From contig DAKU01000078.1 in the NCBI GenBank assembly GCA_002508425.1, positions 14,691 through 21,795 of the forward strand: DNA of 7,105 nucleotides, in the 5' to 3' direction. The stretch's first letter is position 1, and the number at the start of each line of letters is the position of its first letter. The notes beneath the pieces were generated by a model. That model did not search any database and had not been told where the DNA came from. It worked only from the letters and a program-made list of their open reading frames with translations. A program made the translations under genes and the position numbers. The DNA is from Methanosarcinaceae archaeon UBA470 (GTDB taxonomy: Archaea; Halobacteriota; Methanosarcinia; Methanosarcinales; Methanosarcinaceae). Shown in pieces: positions 1-5,326 of this stretch.

Positions 1-2
1 AA

Positions 3-33
3 TAGAAAATTTCTGCATCATATTGATGCAGGA
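3..33 (-). terminator. Hairpin terminator overlapping the aroC stop codon
   Basis: CTGCATCA (13-20) and TGATGCAG (24-31) form a perfect 8-bp stem with a 3-nt loop, extendable by a G-U pair and a U-A pair to about 10 bp. On the minus strand it is followed by AAATTTTCTATT. The last sense codons and the TGA stop of aroC (18-20) lie inside the stem. Hairpin plus T-run fits a terminator; the T-run is short, so efficiency is uncertain. Confidence 0.6.
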
Positions 34-1109
34 CCAATGAAACCACTGCGTAGCATGTGATCAGCAAGCACTATTGCAACCATAGCTTCAGCAACAGGCA
101 CAAGCCTGGGTGGTATAGTTGGATCATGTCTTCCATGGACCTGTACTTCGCATTCCTGGATATTTTCCATATCTACTGTTTTCTGCTTCTTTGAGATGGA
201 TGGCGTTGGTTTCACTGCAACCCTGCAGATAATAGGAAGTCCGGTGGATATGCCACCAATTATACCGCCTGCGTTGTTGGTCTGGCATGTGATCTGTTCA
301 TCTTTTGCTATGAATGGATCGTTCATCTGGCTGCCTTTCATACGTGCACTTGCAAAACCTGCACCAATCTCCAATCCTTTGACAGCGCCTATGCTCATTA
401 ATGCCTTTGCAATATCGGCATCCAGCTTATCAAATACAGGTTCTCCAAGTCCTCTGGGAACTCCTGTAGCAATCACTTCCACGATGCCTCCAAGGCTATC
501 GCCCTCTGTGCGTGCATCTTCCACTGCTTTCATCATCCTCTCAGCTGCTTTAAGATCGGCACAACGTACGGGGGTCTTTTCCACATTCTCCATCACTTCG
601 ATAAATGATAGCTCAGAAGCCACAATGCCACCCAGTTCGATGACATGTGCAAAAACTGTGATGTCGTAGAAAGAAAGCAGATGCTTTGCAATAGCGCCTG
701 CAGCTACCCTGCCAAGGGTTTCCCGTCCTGATGATCTGCCTCCGCCTCTATGATCCCGAATTCCATATTTTTCATGATATAAGAGGTCTGCATGCCCTGG
801 TCTTGGAATCTTTTTGAGATAATCGTAAGCACTTGAATTTGCGTCCTTGTTGCGGACCATCATAGATATCGGCATACCAGTAGTCTTTCCCTCGAACACA
901 CCTGATAGTATTTCCACTGTGTCAGATTCGTTACGGGACGTTGAGGCACTGCTTTGCCCGGGTCTGCGCCTATCCAGTTCTTTCTGTATCATAGAGGCTT
1001 CGAGGGACAGCCCTGCAGGCGTACCATCTACTACTGCTCCCAGAGCATTCCCATGTGATTCTCCCCAAGTGGTAACTTTAAAAACAGTTCCGAAAGTGTT
1101 GCCAGACAT
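18..1109 (-). CDS. aroC: Chorismate synthase
   Basis: Converts 5-enolpyruvylshikimate-3-phosphate to chorismate, the last shared step of aromatic amino acid synthesis, using reduced FMN as cofactor; cytoplasmic. The 363-residue protein is full length for the family. It has the N-terminal GESHG motif (residues 16-20, with the conserved His19), an RRRPGQ segment (47-52), the GHAD motif with His106, the family signature GGGRSSGRET (122-131), and the C-terminal GRHDP motif (326-330) with the conserved Arg327 and Asp329. The ATG at 1109 is supported by the MSGNTFG opening typical of the family and by a GGATGAT ribosome binding site at 1119-1125, 9 nt upstream. The CDF transporter gene ends 51 nt upstream on the same strand with no terminator seen, so co-transcription is likely. 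A weak TATA-like CTATAAG near 1132-1139 would leave the binding site off the message, so I do not call it. No other shikimate genes are in the window. Confidence 0.98.
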   Translation of the reverse strand: MSGNTFGTVFKVTTWGESHGNALGAVVDGTPAGLSLEASMIQKELDRRRPGQSSASTSRNESDTVEILSGVFEGKTTGMPISMMVRNKDANSSAYDYLKKIPRPGHADLLYHEKYGIRDHRGGGRSSGRETLGRVAAGAIAKHLLSFYDITVFAHVIELGGIVASELSFIEVMENVEKTPVRCADLKAAERMMKAVEDARTEGDSLGGIVEVIATGVPRGLGEPVFDKLDADIAKALMSIGAVKGLEIGAGFASARMKGSQMNDPFIAKDEQITCQTNNAGGIIGGISTGLPIICRVAVKPTPSISKKQKTVDMENIQECEVQVHGRHDPTIPPRLVPVAEAMVAIVLADHMLRSGFIGPASI

Positions 1110-1160
1110 CGTTACTAAATCATCCTTACTTCTCTTATAGTTTATCCCGCTCTGTCCAAT

Positions 1161-2036
1161 TTATGACGCAGGTTCAAGTGGAGCAGGTTCTATATGGATG
1201 ACGATGTCCTGGACACCTTCAAAACGTTGCTTCAGTCGATACTCTACAGTCTGAGCAATATCGTGCGATTCATAGGTTGGCATGTTAGGATGCACTTCCA
1301 TGTGCAAATCGATGTATATGTGGCCTGCAACGCCTCTGGTTCTTATATTGTGGCATCCCATTACGCCATCCACTTCGCACACAACATCATATACATCTTT
1401 GGTATTAAGCTGGGAAGTGTCGCACAGAACAGAAGCACTTTTAATAATAATGGAGATTGCTGCATAGAATATTATAACTGAAATTACGATCGCTATGATG
1501 GGGTCTAGCAAAGGAAAACCTGCTTTTATAGCAATGAGTCCCATGATGACAGAAAGGGATACATAAATGTCACTTTTGGTATGCATGGAGTCAGCAATGA
1601 GCACTTCACTTTGTAATTTTACACCGTTACGATGTTCGTAGGTTGTTACAAGGTAATTAACTATCATTGTACCAATCATAACCATAAAGCTAATGGCAGT
1701 TACTTCCGGCAATGATCCATTACCAAATCTTCCAAAAGCCTCACTCACTATCTTAAAGCCTACGAACATCAGCAATACAGCGATGAAAACAGATGCCATT
1801 GTCTCGAATTTACGATGACCATAAGGATGCTCTGCATCTGGAGGTTTGGAAGCTGCTTGAATTCCTATAAGGCCAACTACATTGGATATACCATCGAACA
1901 TGGAATGATAACCATCGGATTGCATGCTCAAAGTATTCGTTAGCTTACCATAAATGATCTTAACAACAGAAACCGCCAGGTTGAGTAACAGGATTAAGAT
2001 CATTATATTTCGGATCTTTTTATAGCGTGCATCCAT
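1161..2036 (-). CDS. Cation diffusion facilitator (CDF) family metal transporter
   Basis: Membrane antiporter that probably exports a divalent metal (Zn, Fe, Mn, Co or Ni) in exchange for protons. The 291-residue protein has the usual six transmembrane segments (about 10-30, 47-62, 80-100, 114-132, 158-172 and 178-198) and a cytoplasmic metal-binding C-terminal domain (about 210-283). The transport site residues are visible: HxxxD in helix 2 (His44, Asp48, within SDGYHSMFDG) and HxxxD in helix 5 (His152, Asp156, within ADSMHTKSD). The His2Asp2 arrangement is the one seen in zinc-type CDF proteins, but the substrate cannot be set from sequence. The C-terminal domain carries His229, His239, His245, His249 and His281, consistent with regulatory metal binding. 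It has its own promoter just upstream, divergent from the CooC-like gene, and is followed closely by aroC, with which it shares no obvious function. A GAGAT stretch upstream of the ATG is a weak ribosome binding site; the leader seems very short. Confidence 0.93.
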   Translation of the reverse strand: MDARYKKIRNIMILILLLNLAVSVVKIIYGKLTNTLSMQSDGYHSMFDGISNVVGLIGIQAASKPPDAEHPYGHRKFETMASVFIAVLLMFVGFKIVSEAFGRFGNGSLPEVTAISFMVMIGTMIVNYLVTTYEHRNGVKLQSEVLIADSMHTKSDIYVSLSVIMGLIAIKAGFPLLDPIIAIVISVIIFYAAISIIIKSASVLCDTSQLNTKDVYDVVCEVDGVMGCHNIRTRGVAGHIYIDLHMEVHPNMPTYESHDIAQTVEYRLKQRFEGVQDIVIHIEPAPLEPAS

Positions 2037-2062
2037 CTGTATCTCAGAAGAGATTATTACAG

Positions 2063-2074
2063 TATTATATAAAA
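2063..2074 (-). promoter_or_regulatory. TATA box of the CDF gene
   Basis: Read on the minus strand, TTTTATATAATA lies about 27-38 nt upstream of the CDF start codon. At the usual archaeal spacing of about 25 nt, transcription would begin only a few bases ahead of the ATG, giving a nearly leaderless message. It faces away from the promoter of the CooC-like gene 65 nt further on. Confidence 0.5.
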
Positions 2075-2138
2075 TGATATGATTATTAAATCGAAAATGT
2101 GAAGCTCAGACTACATTCATTTCTGATGGCTACTTTTG

Positions 2139-2148
2139 TATATATTTA
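2139..2148 (+). promoter_or_regulatory. TATA box of the CooC-cupin operon
   Basis: TATATATTTA sits about 70 nt upstream of the ATG at 2208, predicting a transcript start near 2170 and a leader of roughly 35-40 nt. Its position also excludes the upstream in-frame TTG at 2136 as a start codon, since that would lie within or before the TATA box. Confidence 0.55.
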
Positions 2149-2207
2149 CAAAATCTACAATAACGGATACCGGAAGCTATAATTTCTATAATGATCCTGT
2201 TCAATGC

Positions 2208-2978
2208 ATGGTGAAAATTGCTGTCACGGGTAAAGGCGGTGTAGGTAAGACCACACTTTCGGGTACTCTTGCGCGAATGCTTGCAAGAGATGGTTTTGAT
2301 GTAGTAGCCATAGACGCCGATGCGGATATGAACCTTGCATCTTCCATTGGCATAAGTAAGCCTCCAAATCCGCTCACGGACTATCAGGATATGATCGAAG
2401 AACGTGCGGGCGAAAAAGGAGGTATGTTCAAGTTCAATCCAAAAGTTGATGATATAGTGGAGAAATTCGGGGTTGTAGGTCCTGATAATGTAAAGATGCT
2501 TGTAATGGGTACCATTGATACTGGCGGTAGTGGCTGTATGTGCCCTGCATCCTCTTTCCTTAAAGCGTTTCTAAGGCATGTAGTGCTGAAAGACAAAAGT
2601 GCAGTTATACTTGATATGGAGGCGGGCATTGAACACCTGGGCAGAGGCACCACAAAGGGCATAGATCTGATGATAATTGTTGTTGAGCCAGGTAAGCGAT
2701 CACTGGAAACCGCTGAAAGAATCAAGCATCTTTCAGAGGGAATAGAGATAAAACATCTGGCAGCGGTCATCAACAAAGGCAAGTCTGTAAACCTTACTCC
2801 TCAGCTTGAAGCTTTAGGGATACCTGTGCTTGGTGAGATACCCTATGATGAGGACCTTGTTCGTGCAGACCTTGAAGGCATTGCACCTATCGATATGGGG
2901 GGAAAATGGGTGGATGCGGTAGCTGCTATAAAGGATAACATGATGCAAATGATCAATAGTTTTCAGCAGGAAGAATGA
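2208..2978 (+). CDS. cooC: CooC-like nickel-insertion ATPase (MinD/ParA-type P-loop)
   Basis: ATP-dependent accessory protein of the SIMIBI/MinD class, related to CooC, which loads nickel into the C-cluster of carbon monoxide dehydrogenase. From the ATG at 2208 the product is 256 residues, the usual CooC size. Visible motifs are the deviant Walker A GKGGVGKTT (8-16, signature Lys9 and Lys14), DADADMNL (36-43), the CxC metal motif Cys110-Met-Cys112 followed by PASS, which in CooC dimers binds Ni or Zn, and LDMEAGIEHLGRGT (135-148) as the Walker B/switch II region. This start places the P-loop at the very N-terminus as the family requires; a longer frame from a TTG at 2136 adds 24 unrelated residues overlapping the TATA box. 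No strong ribosome binding site precedes it. The gene overlaps the next by the stop/start bases, so the cupin is a likely partner. No CODH/ACS gene is in the window, so the client enzyme is unknown; methanogens often carry several paralogues. The symbol denotes the family rather than a proven function. Confidence 0.9.
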   Translation: MVKIAVTGKGGVGKTTLSGTLARMLARDGFDVVAIDADADMNLASSIGISKPPNPLTDYQDMIEERAGEKGGMFKFNPKVDDIVEKFGVVGPDNVKMLVMGTIDTGGSGCMCPASSFLKAFLRHVVLKDKSAVILDMEAGIEHLGRGTTKGIDLMIIVVEPGKRSLETAERIKHLSEGIEIKHLAAVINKGKSVNLTPQLEALGIPVLGEIPYDEDLVRADLEGIAPIDMGGKWVDAVAAIKDNMMQMINSFQQEE

Positions 2979-3367
2979 TGAGTAGGAATAATATCCTTAA
3001 AACAGTCTATACACAAGTAGATCCTTATATCACAAAGGATAGCTCGACAATAAGGGAGCTCATGCATCCGGCTGTACATGGCAACCTGCATCTGAGCCTC
3101 GCAGAGGCAAGGGTTCCTCCAGGCTGTGCAACTTTATTACATGTGCATGAGATCACAGAAGAGGTATATCATATTACTGCAGGCTGTGGGATTATGACTC
3201 TTGCAAAAGAGAAGTTCACGATCGTTAGCGGAGACACTGTCTGCATACCTCCAGGCACAGCACATAAAGTGGAGAACATATCTGAGGTGGAACTGGTGAT
3301 ACTCTGTTGCTGCGTACCGGCTTATTCTCATGAAGATACTTCTCTTCTGGAAAACATGGATATGTAA
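2975..3367 (+). CDS. Small cupin-domain protein, probably metal binding
   Basis: Single-domain cupin of 130 residues, a small beta-barrel that usually holds one metal ion; the reaction or ligand is unknown. Both cupin motifs are complete. Motif 1 begins at Gly50 and has His56, His58 and Glu63, ending at Gly70. Motif 2 runs from Gly86 through Pro92, Gly94 and His97 to Asn101. His56, His58, Glu63 and His97 form the standard metal site. A Cys111-Cys113 triplet followed by VPAYSHED is present; this C-terminal strand looks like that of many small cupins. The gene overlaps the stop codon of the CooC-like gene: ATGATG at 2975-2980 offers two starts, and AGGA at 2968-2971 is better spaced (6 nt) for the second ATG at 2978, which would shorten the protein by one residue. 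This indicates translational coupling. It could be a sensor or metal-storage partner of the ATPase, or a sugar or phenylpropanoid-type cupin of unrelated role. Confidence 0.9.
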   Translation: MMSRNNILKTVYTQVDPYITKDSSTIRELMHPAVHGNLHLSLAEARVPPGCATLLHVHEITEEVYHITAGCGIMTLAKEKFTIVSGDTVCIPPGTAHKVENISEVELVILCCCVPAYSHEDTSLLENMDM

Positions 3368-3373
3368 AAAACC

Positions 3374-3388
3374 TTTTTTCTATTTCTT
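3374..3388 (+). terminator. T-tract terminator after the cupin gene
   Basis: TTTTTTCTATTTCTTG begins 7 nt after the cupin stop codon. A run of Ts without a long stem is enough for termination by archaeal RNA polymerase. The preceding A-run and CC could add a weak AAAA-CC-TTTT fold. Confidence 0.6.
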
Positions 3389-3518
3389 GTCAATCATTAT
3401 TTAAATGTTCTTTTAGTAAAAATATCGTCAATAGGCGGTTTTGTATATTTTTTTGTAATTATAGCAGCTTTTCGACAGAGCCTCCTTTTTCTGAATGTAT
3501 AGGCAATCATAGATTAAG

Positions 3519-3538
3519 ATAAATATTATATAATAAAA
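3519..3538 (+). promoter_or_regulatory. Strong AT-rich promoter ahead of a small ORF
   Basis: A 20-nt stretch with overlapping TATA-like elements (TTATATAATA at about 3527-3536) precedes a well-formed ribosome binding site by about 25-30 nt. Transcription would start near 3555-3560, leaving a 13-18 nt leader before the ATG at 3573. It lies well after the T-tract that ends the cupin operon, so it should be an independent promoter. Confidence 0.5.
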
Positions 3539-3572
3539 AACATATATTAATTAATCAAACAGAGGCGATTGG

Positions 3573-3692
3573 ATGAAATCATTAAATGTTTTTCTGGTTA
3601 AACACGGTTTTGAACACGGGAGTGCCACCCCAAGTCCAAATGATGGCGATGCAGACTACAAGCCCATCCTCCGGATACAAGAAAGGTTTTAA
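3573..3692 (+). CDS. Candidate small protein of 39 residues, unknown function
   Basis: I do not recognise this short frame. It runs from ATG at 3573 to TAA at 3690-3692. The argument for a real gene is the expression signal: GAGGCGAT at 3562-3569 matches the archaeal ribosome binding consensus at 7 of 8 positions, with the AGG ending 7 nt before the ATG, and a good TATA box lies upstream. The product begins MKSLNVFLVKHGFEHG, then a polar stretch rich in Ser, Pro, Asn and Asp (SATPSPNDGDADYK), and ends ILRIQERF. There is no clear membrane segment, Cys motif or signal peptide. Alternatives are a short upstream coding region, a regulatory RNA with a chance ORF, or the remnant of a decayed gene. 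A 51-codon frame overlaps it in the +1 frame (3586-3741). Confidence 0.4.
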   Translation: MKSLNVFLVKHGFEHGSATPSPNDGDADYKPILRIQERF

Positions 3693-3741
3693 AAAATTAG
3701 TCCCGATAGTAGTGCCGATATTTGTGGCTTGTTTATTTTAG
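3586..3741 (+). other. Overlapping 51-codon frame with hydrophobic end, doubtful
   Basis: This frame opens at ATG 3586, inside the 39-codon ORF but in the +1 frame, and ends at TAG 3739-3741. It has later in-frame ATGs at 3640, 3643 and 3649. The second half reads as a basic segment followed by a hydrophobic tail (YKKGFKKLVPIVVPIFVACL), like a single membrane anchor. Beyond the TAG the frame continues for 12 sense codons to a TGA at 3778-3780, meets another TAG at 3796-3798, then reopens at ATG 3799 as a 33-codon frame ending at TAA 3898-3900, with a second hydrophobic stretch (IAPVILITLASYGFILIKK). Two hydrophobic stretches in one interrupted frame could be the residue of a membrane protein gene. 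No ribosome binding site precedes either ATG, so chance is a serious alternative. Confidence 0.2.
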
Positions 3742-3745
3742 CCAC
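3724..3745. repeat. Hairpin GTGGCT / AGCCAC
   Basis: GTGGCT (3724-3729) and AGCCAC (3740-3745) are perfect 6-bp arms around a 10-nt T-rich loop. It lies 32 nt after the stop of the 39-codon ORF and contains the TAG that ends the overlapping frame. It may be a transcript 3' end structure, but no T-run follows it. The heptamer TCCCGAT occurs on both sides (3701-3707 and 3750-3756). Confidence 0.35.
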
Positions 3746-3902
3746 TATATCCCGATTCGCATATATTTTACAGCCTGTGAATTGTATCATGCCAATAGAT
3801 GACTTGGGAACTAATGCCGCTGAAAATTGCACCAGTGATTCTGATCACACTTGCTAGTTATGGGTTTATACTAATAAAGAAAATTTGCCTTTGTAATTAA
3901 TA
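3746..3902. other. Remainder of the long intergenic stretch, no firm gene
   Basis: The 568 nt between the cupin stop and the PsiE-type start hold the features listed separately: T-tract, promoter, small ORF, hairpin and the PsiE promoter. In this last part I find only frames of 22 codons (ATG 3789) and 33 codons (ATG 3799, hydrophobic), neither with a convincing ribosome binding site. I see no tRNA fold, C/D box pair, or repeat array. Confidence 0.5.
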
Positions 3903-3912
3903 TTTATAAATA
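3903..3912 (+). promoter_or_regulatory. TATA box of the PsiE-family gene
   Basis: TTTATAAATA is a near-ideal archaeal TATA box. Spacing predicts a transcript start around 3935 and a leader of about 20 nt that includes the GTGGAGA ribosome binding site (3944-3950) 6-7 nt before the ATG at 3957. The position argues against the in-frame TTG at 3939 as a start. Confidence 0.6.
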
Positions 3913-3956
3913 CTGCAGATTTCACACTTAATATAGAGTTGCTGTGGAGAATCCAA

Positions 3957-4397
3957 ATGGAACTACATGATAAAATATTCAAGAAAGTAATCTACAATGT
4001 GACGGTTGTTGTCCTCTACATACTTTTACTGTTAATAATCATAGCAGTGTTCGATATTTTCCAGACTATGTGGGCTGTATTGATGAAAACGAGTAGTATT
4101 AATGAGGTAGTGTACAATGTTCTGACGATCTTTGTTCTAATTGATCTTTTCAAGACCTTCTCTGATTATCGTGTTCAAGAAAGAATCAGGATTACCTATG
4201 TGACAGATGCCACTATTCTAATACTCATGCGTGAGATCACTGTCATGGTATACAGTCATGATTTTGAGATTTACGTATTGCTGGCCTTTGCTGTATTGTT
4301 ATTGGTATTGTGCATAATGAGATTCGTCTCTATGAATTATCATCCCACAGATAATATAGTTACATTAGTCAAAAAGAAGGACGATGAAGAAGAATAA
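3957..4397 (+). CDS. PsiE-family (phosphate-starvation-inducible) membrane protein
   Basis: Small integral membrane protein of the PsiE family (Pfam PF06146); the biochemical role is unknown. The name comes from the E. coli gene induced on phosphate limitation, and whether that holds here is not known. The 146-residue product, counted from ATG 3957, has four predicted membrane segments at about 12-33, 50-65, 81-100 and 103-124. The family core is recognisable as LIDLFKTFSDYRVQERI followed by TYVTDATILILMREITV (about 61-96), the charged loop and following helix shared by PsiE proteins. The tail is highly charged (KKKDDEEE) and should be cytoplasmic. GGAG at 3946-3949 lies 7 nt ahead of the ATG; an in-frame TTG at 3939 would add six residues and lose this site. 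The gene is monocistronic, with its own TATA box and a T-run 7 nt after the stop. No Pho-type genes are nearby. Confidence 0.85.
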   Translation: MELHDKIFKKVIYNVTVVVLYILLLLIIIAVFDIFQTMWAVLMKTSSINEVVYNVLTIFVLIDLFKTFSDYRVQERIRITYVTDATILILMREITVMVYSHDFEIYVLLAFAVLLLVLCIMRFVSMNYHPTDNIVTLVKKKDDEEE

Positions 4398-4401
4398 ATG
4401 C

Positions 4402-4412
4402 TGTTTTTTCTT
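4402..4412 (+). terminator. T-run after the PsiE-family gene
   Basis: TGTTTTTTCTT starts 5 nt after the TAA, with six consecutive Ts at 4404-4409. It fits the T-tract type of archaeal terminator. Confidence 0.55.
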
Positions 4413-4573
4413 GCTTGAGTAGAGCAGTGACACAGTAGGAGTGTTGATACACGAAAAATTCAGCTCTGTAGGAACCCTGTAATAATTAAAATCAATTGGC
4501 TAAAATAGTTATTCACATCAATATCTGACAGTAGATTCAAATAATTGTTCACTTGAATTCTTACCTGAAAATA

Positions 4574-4610
4574 GAGGAGTTATGTAGAGCCTTAATCTCC
4601 TCGCTTTTTT
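4574..4610. terminator. Convergent terminator hairpin GAGGAG / CTCCTC
   Basis: GAGGAG (4574-4579) pairs with CTCCTC (4597-4602) across a 17-nt loop, followed on the plus strand by GC and six Ts (4605-4610). On the minus strand the same stem lies just after the flavoredoxin stop and is followed by TATTTTC. It sits between two converging genes, so it may serve both directions. The preceding 4413-4573 contains only minor repeats, such as ATTCAA (4535-4540) and TTGAAT (4553-4558), and no gene. Confidence 0.55.
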
Positions 4611-4611
4611 A

Positions 4612-5181
4612 TCATTCAGCGTTCTTTCCTATCGAGAAAGCTTTTCCAAGATCACGTCCAATGCCATAGTAGCTCCTGTCCCCTGTCCCATATATAATAG
4701 GTCGGATTTTCTCGATATCAGGATTTCCGTTTTTATCAAGTACGGATTCTTCTGCCTTGACATCGACTATTTCTCCTACAAACAGGGTGTGAAGCCCAAT
4801 TTCAAGAGAGTGAAGCAGTTTGCATTCGAGAACGAAAGGAAACTCTCCGACATAGGGAGCAGGTACAAGCTCACTCCTTACTGGAGTCAGACCGGTTGCC
4901 TTGAATTTATCTTCATCCCTTCCACTTGCGAGGCCAAAGTAATCGGCTTCTTTTACATAATCTTCTGAAGGGATACTTACGGTAAATGCCTTATTTTCTA
5001 TGATGCCGGCATAGCTGTAGGTAGCCTTTCTTAACGATACACTGATACAGGGAGGGGTAGAACAGCATATTCCGGCCCAGGCTACAGTCATGGCATTTGG
5101 CTTTCCATTCATGTCATATGTACCGACAACCCATGTTGGTGTCGGGAACGCGAGTGTCTTTGCTCCTATCGATCGTTTCAT
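4612..5181 (-). CDS. Flavoredoxin-type flavin reductase family protein (FMN binding)
   Basis: Cytoplasmic FMN-binding split-barrel protein of the flavin reductase-like family (Pfam PF01613), close to the flavoredoxins of anaerobes that pass electrons between redox proteins or reduce flavin. The 189 residues match the family length. The FMN-binding half is clear: PTPTWVVGTYD (13-23), GKPNAMTVAWAG (26-37), TPPCISVSLRKATYSY (42-57) and NKAFTVSIPS (63-72), followed by EADYFGLASGRDEDKF (78-93), a conserved flavoredoxin segment. The end has YGTGDRSYYGIGRDLGKAFSIGK (about 164-186). Cys39, Cys40, Cys45 and Cys120 are present, but there is no iron-sulfur or rubredoxin motif. The gene stands alone: it has its own promoter with a long inverted repeat, a weak GAGATGAA binding site at 5191-5198, and a terminator just after its stop. 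The physiological partner cannot be told from the context. The upstream permease gene is separated by 145 nt and is unlikely to be linked in function. Confidence 0.9.
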   Translation of the reverse strand: MKRSIGAKTLAFPTPTWVVGTYDMNGKPNAMTVAWAGICCSTPPCISVSLRKATYSYAGIIENKAFTVSIPSEDYVKEADYFGLASGRDEDKFKATGLTPVRSELVPAPYVGEFPFVLECKLLHSLEIGLHTLFVGEIVDVKAEESVLDKNGNPDIEKIRPIIYGTGDRSYYGIGRDLGKAFSIGKNAE

Positions 5182-5212
5182 GGTTTAATATTCATCTCAA
5201 TAACATAAAATG

Positions 5213-5243
5213 TTTTTCGAGCCGAATTTTTACACTCGAAAAA
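5213..5243 (-). promoter_or_regulatory. Operator-like inverted repeat at the flavoredoxin promoter
   Basis: TTTTTCGAG (5213-5221) and CTCGAAAAA (5235-5243) are perfect 9-nt inverted arms separated by 13 nt. The arm nearer the TATA box begins 5 nt downstream of it; the other arm lies past the predicted transcript start near 5228. A protein dimer bound here would block RNA polymerase. It could instead fold as a 9-bp hairpin in DNA, but the leader would contain only part of it if the start is as predicted. Confidence 0.6.
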
Positions 5244-5248
5244 TGTAC

Positions 5249-5260
5249 TTTATAATATAT
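5249..5260 (-). promoter_or_regulatory. TATA box of the flavoredoxin gene
   Basis: The minus strand reads ATATATTATAAA about 70 nt ahead of the ATG at 5181. The predicted transcript start near 5228 gives a leader of roughly 45 nt. Confidence 0.55.
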
Positions 5261-5326
5261 GGCGGCCTAACTACATAATAATCCTGCTCTGTAGAAAGCC
5301 GAAAATATCTGATCTTATGCAATATT

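Noticed and set aside
196..1140. Plus-strand frames opposite aroC (157 and 97 codons)
   Set aside because: They are shadows of the strongly conserved chorismate synthase coding strand.
2136..2207. 24-residue N-terminal extension of the CooC-like protein from a TTG
   Set aside because: It overlaps the TATA box and moves the P-loop away from the N-terminus, where this family always has it; ATG 2208 is the sensible start.
3739..3780. Pyrrolysine read-through of the TAG at 3739
   Set aside because: The product would have no recognisable family, and there is no ribosome binding site for the frame; kept only as a remark in a low-interest finding.
3939..3956. TTG start adding six residues to the PsiE-family protein
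   Set aside because: The GTGGAGA ribosome binding site at 3944-3950 lies inside that extension and is correctly spaced for ATG 3957.
4441..4452. Small hairpin GTGT-TGAT-ACAC after the PsiE-family gene
   Set aside because: A four-bp stem is too weak, and the T-run just after the stop codon already explains termination.
4463..5294. Direct repeat GCTCTGTAG at 4463-4471 and 5286-5294 flanking the flavoredoxin gene
   Set aside because: Nine bases with diverging flanks is within chance for this length, and no mobile-element or integrase features accompany it.
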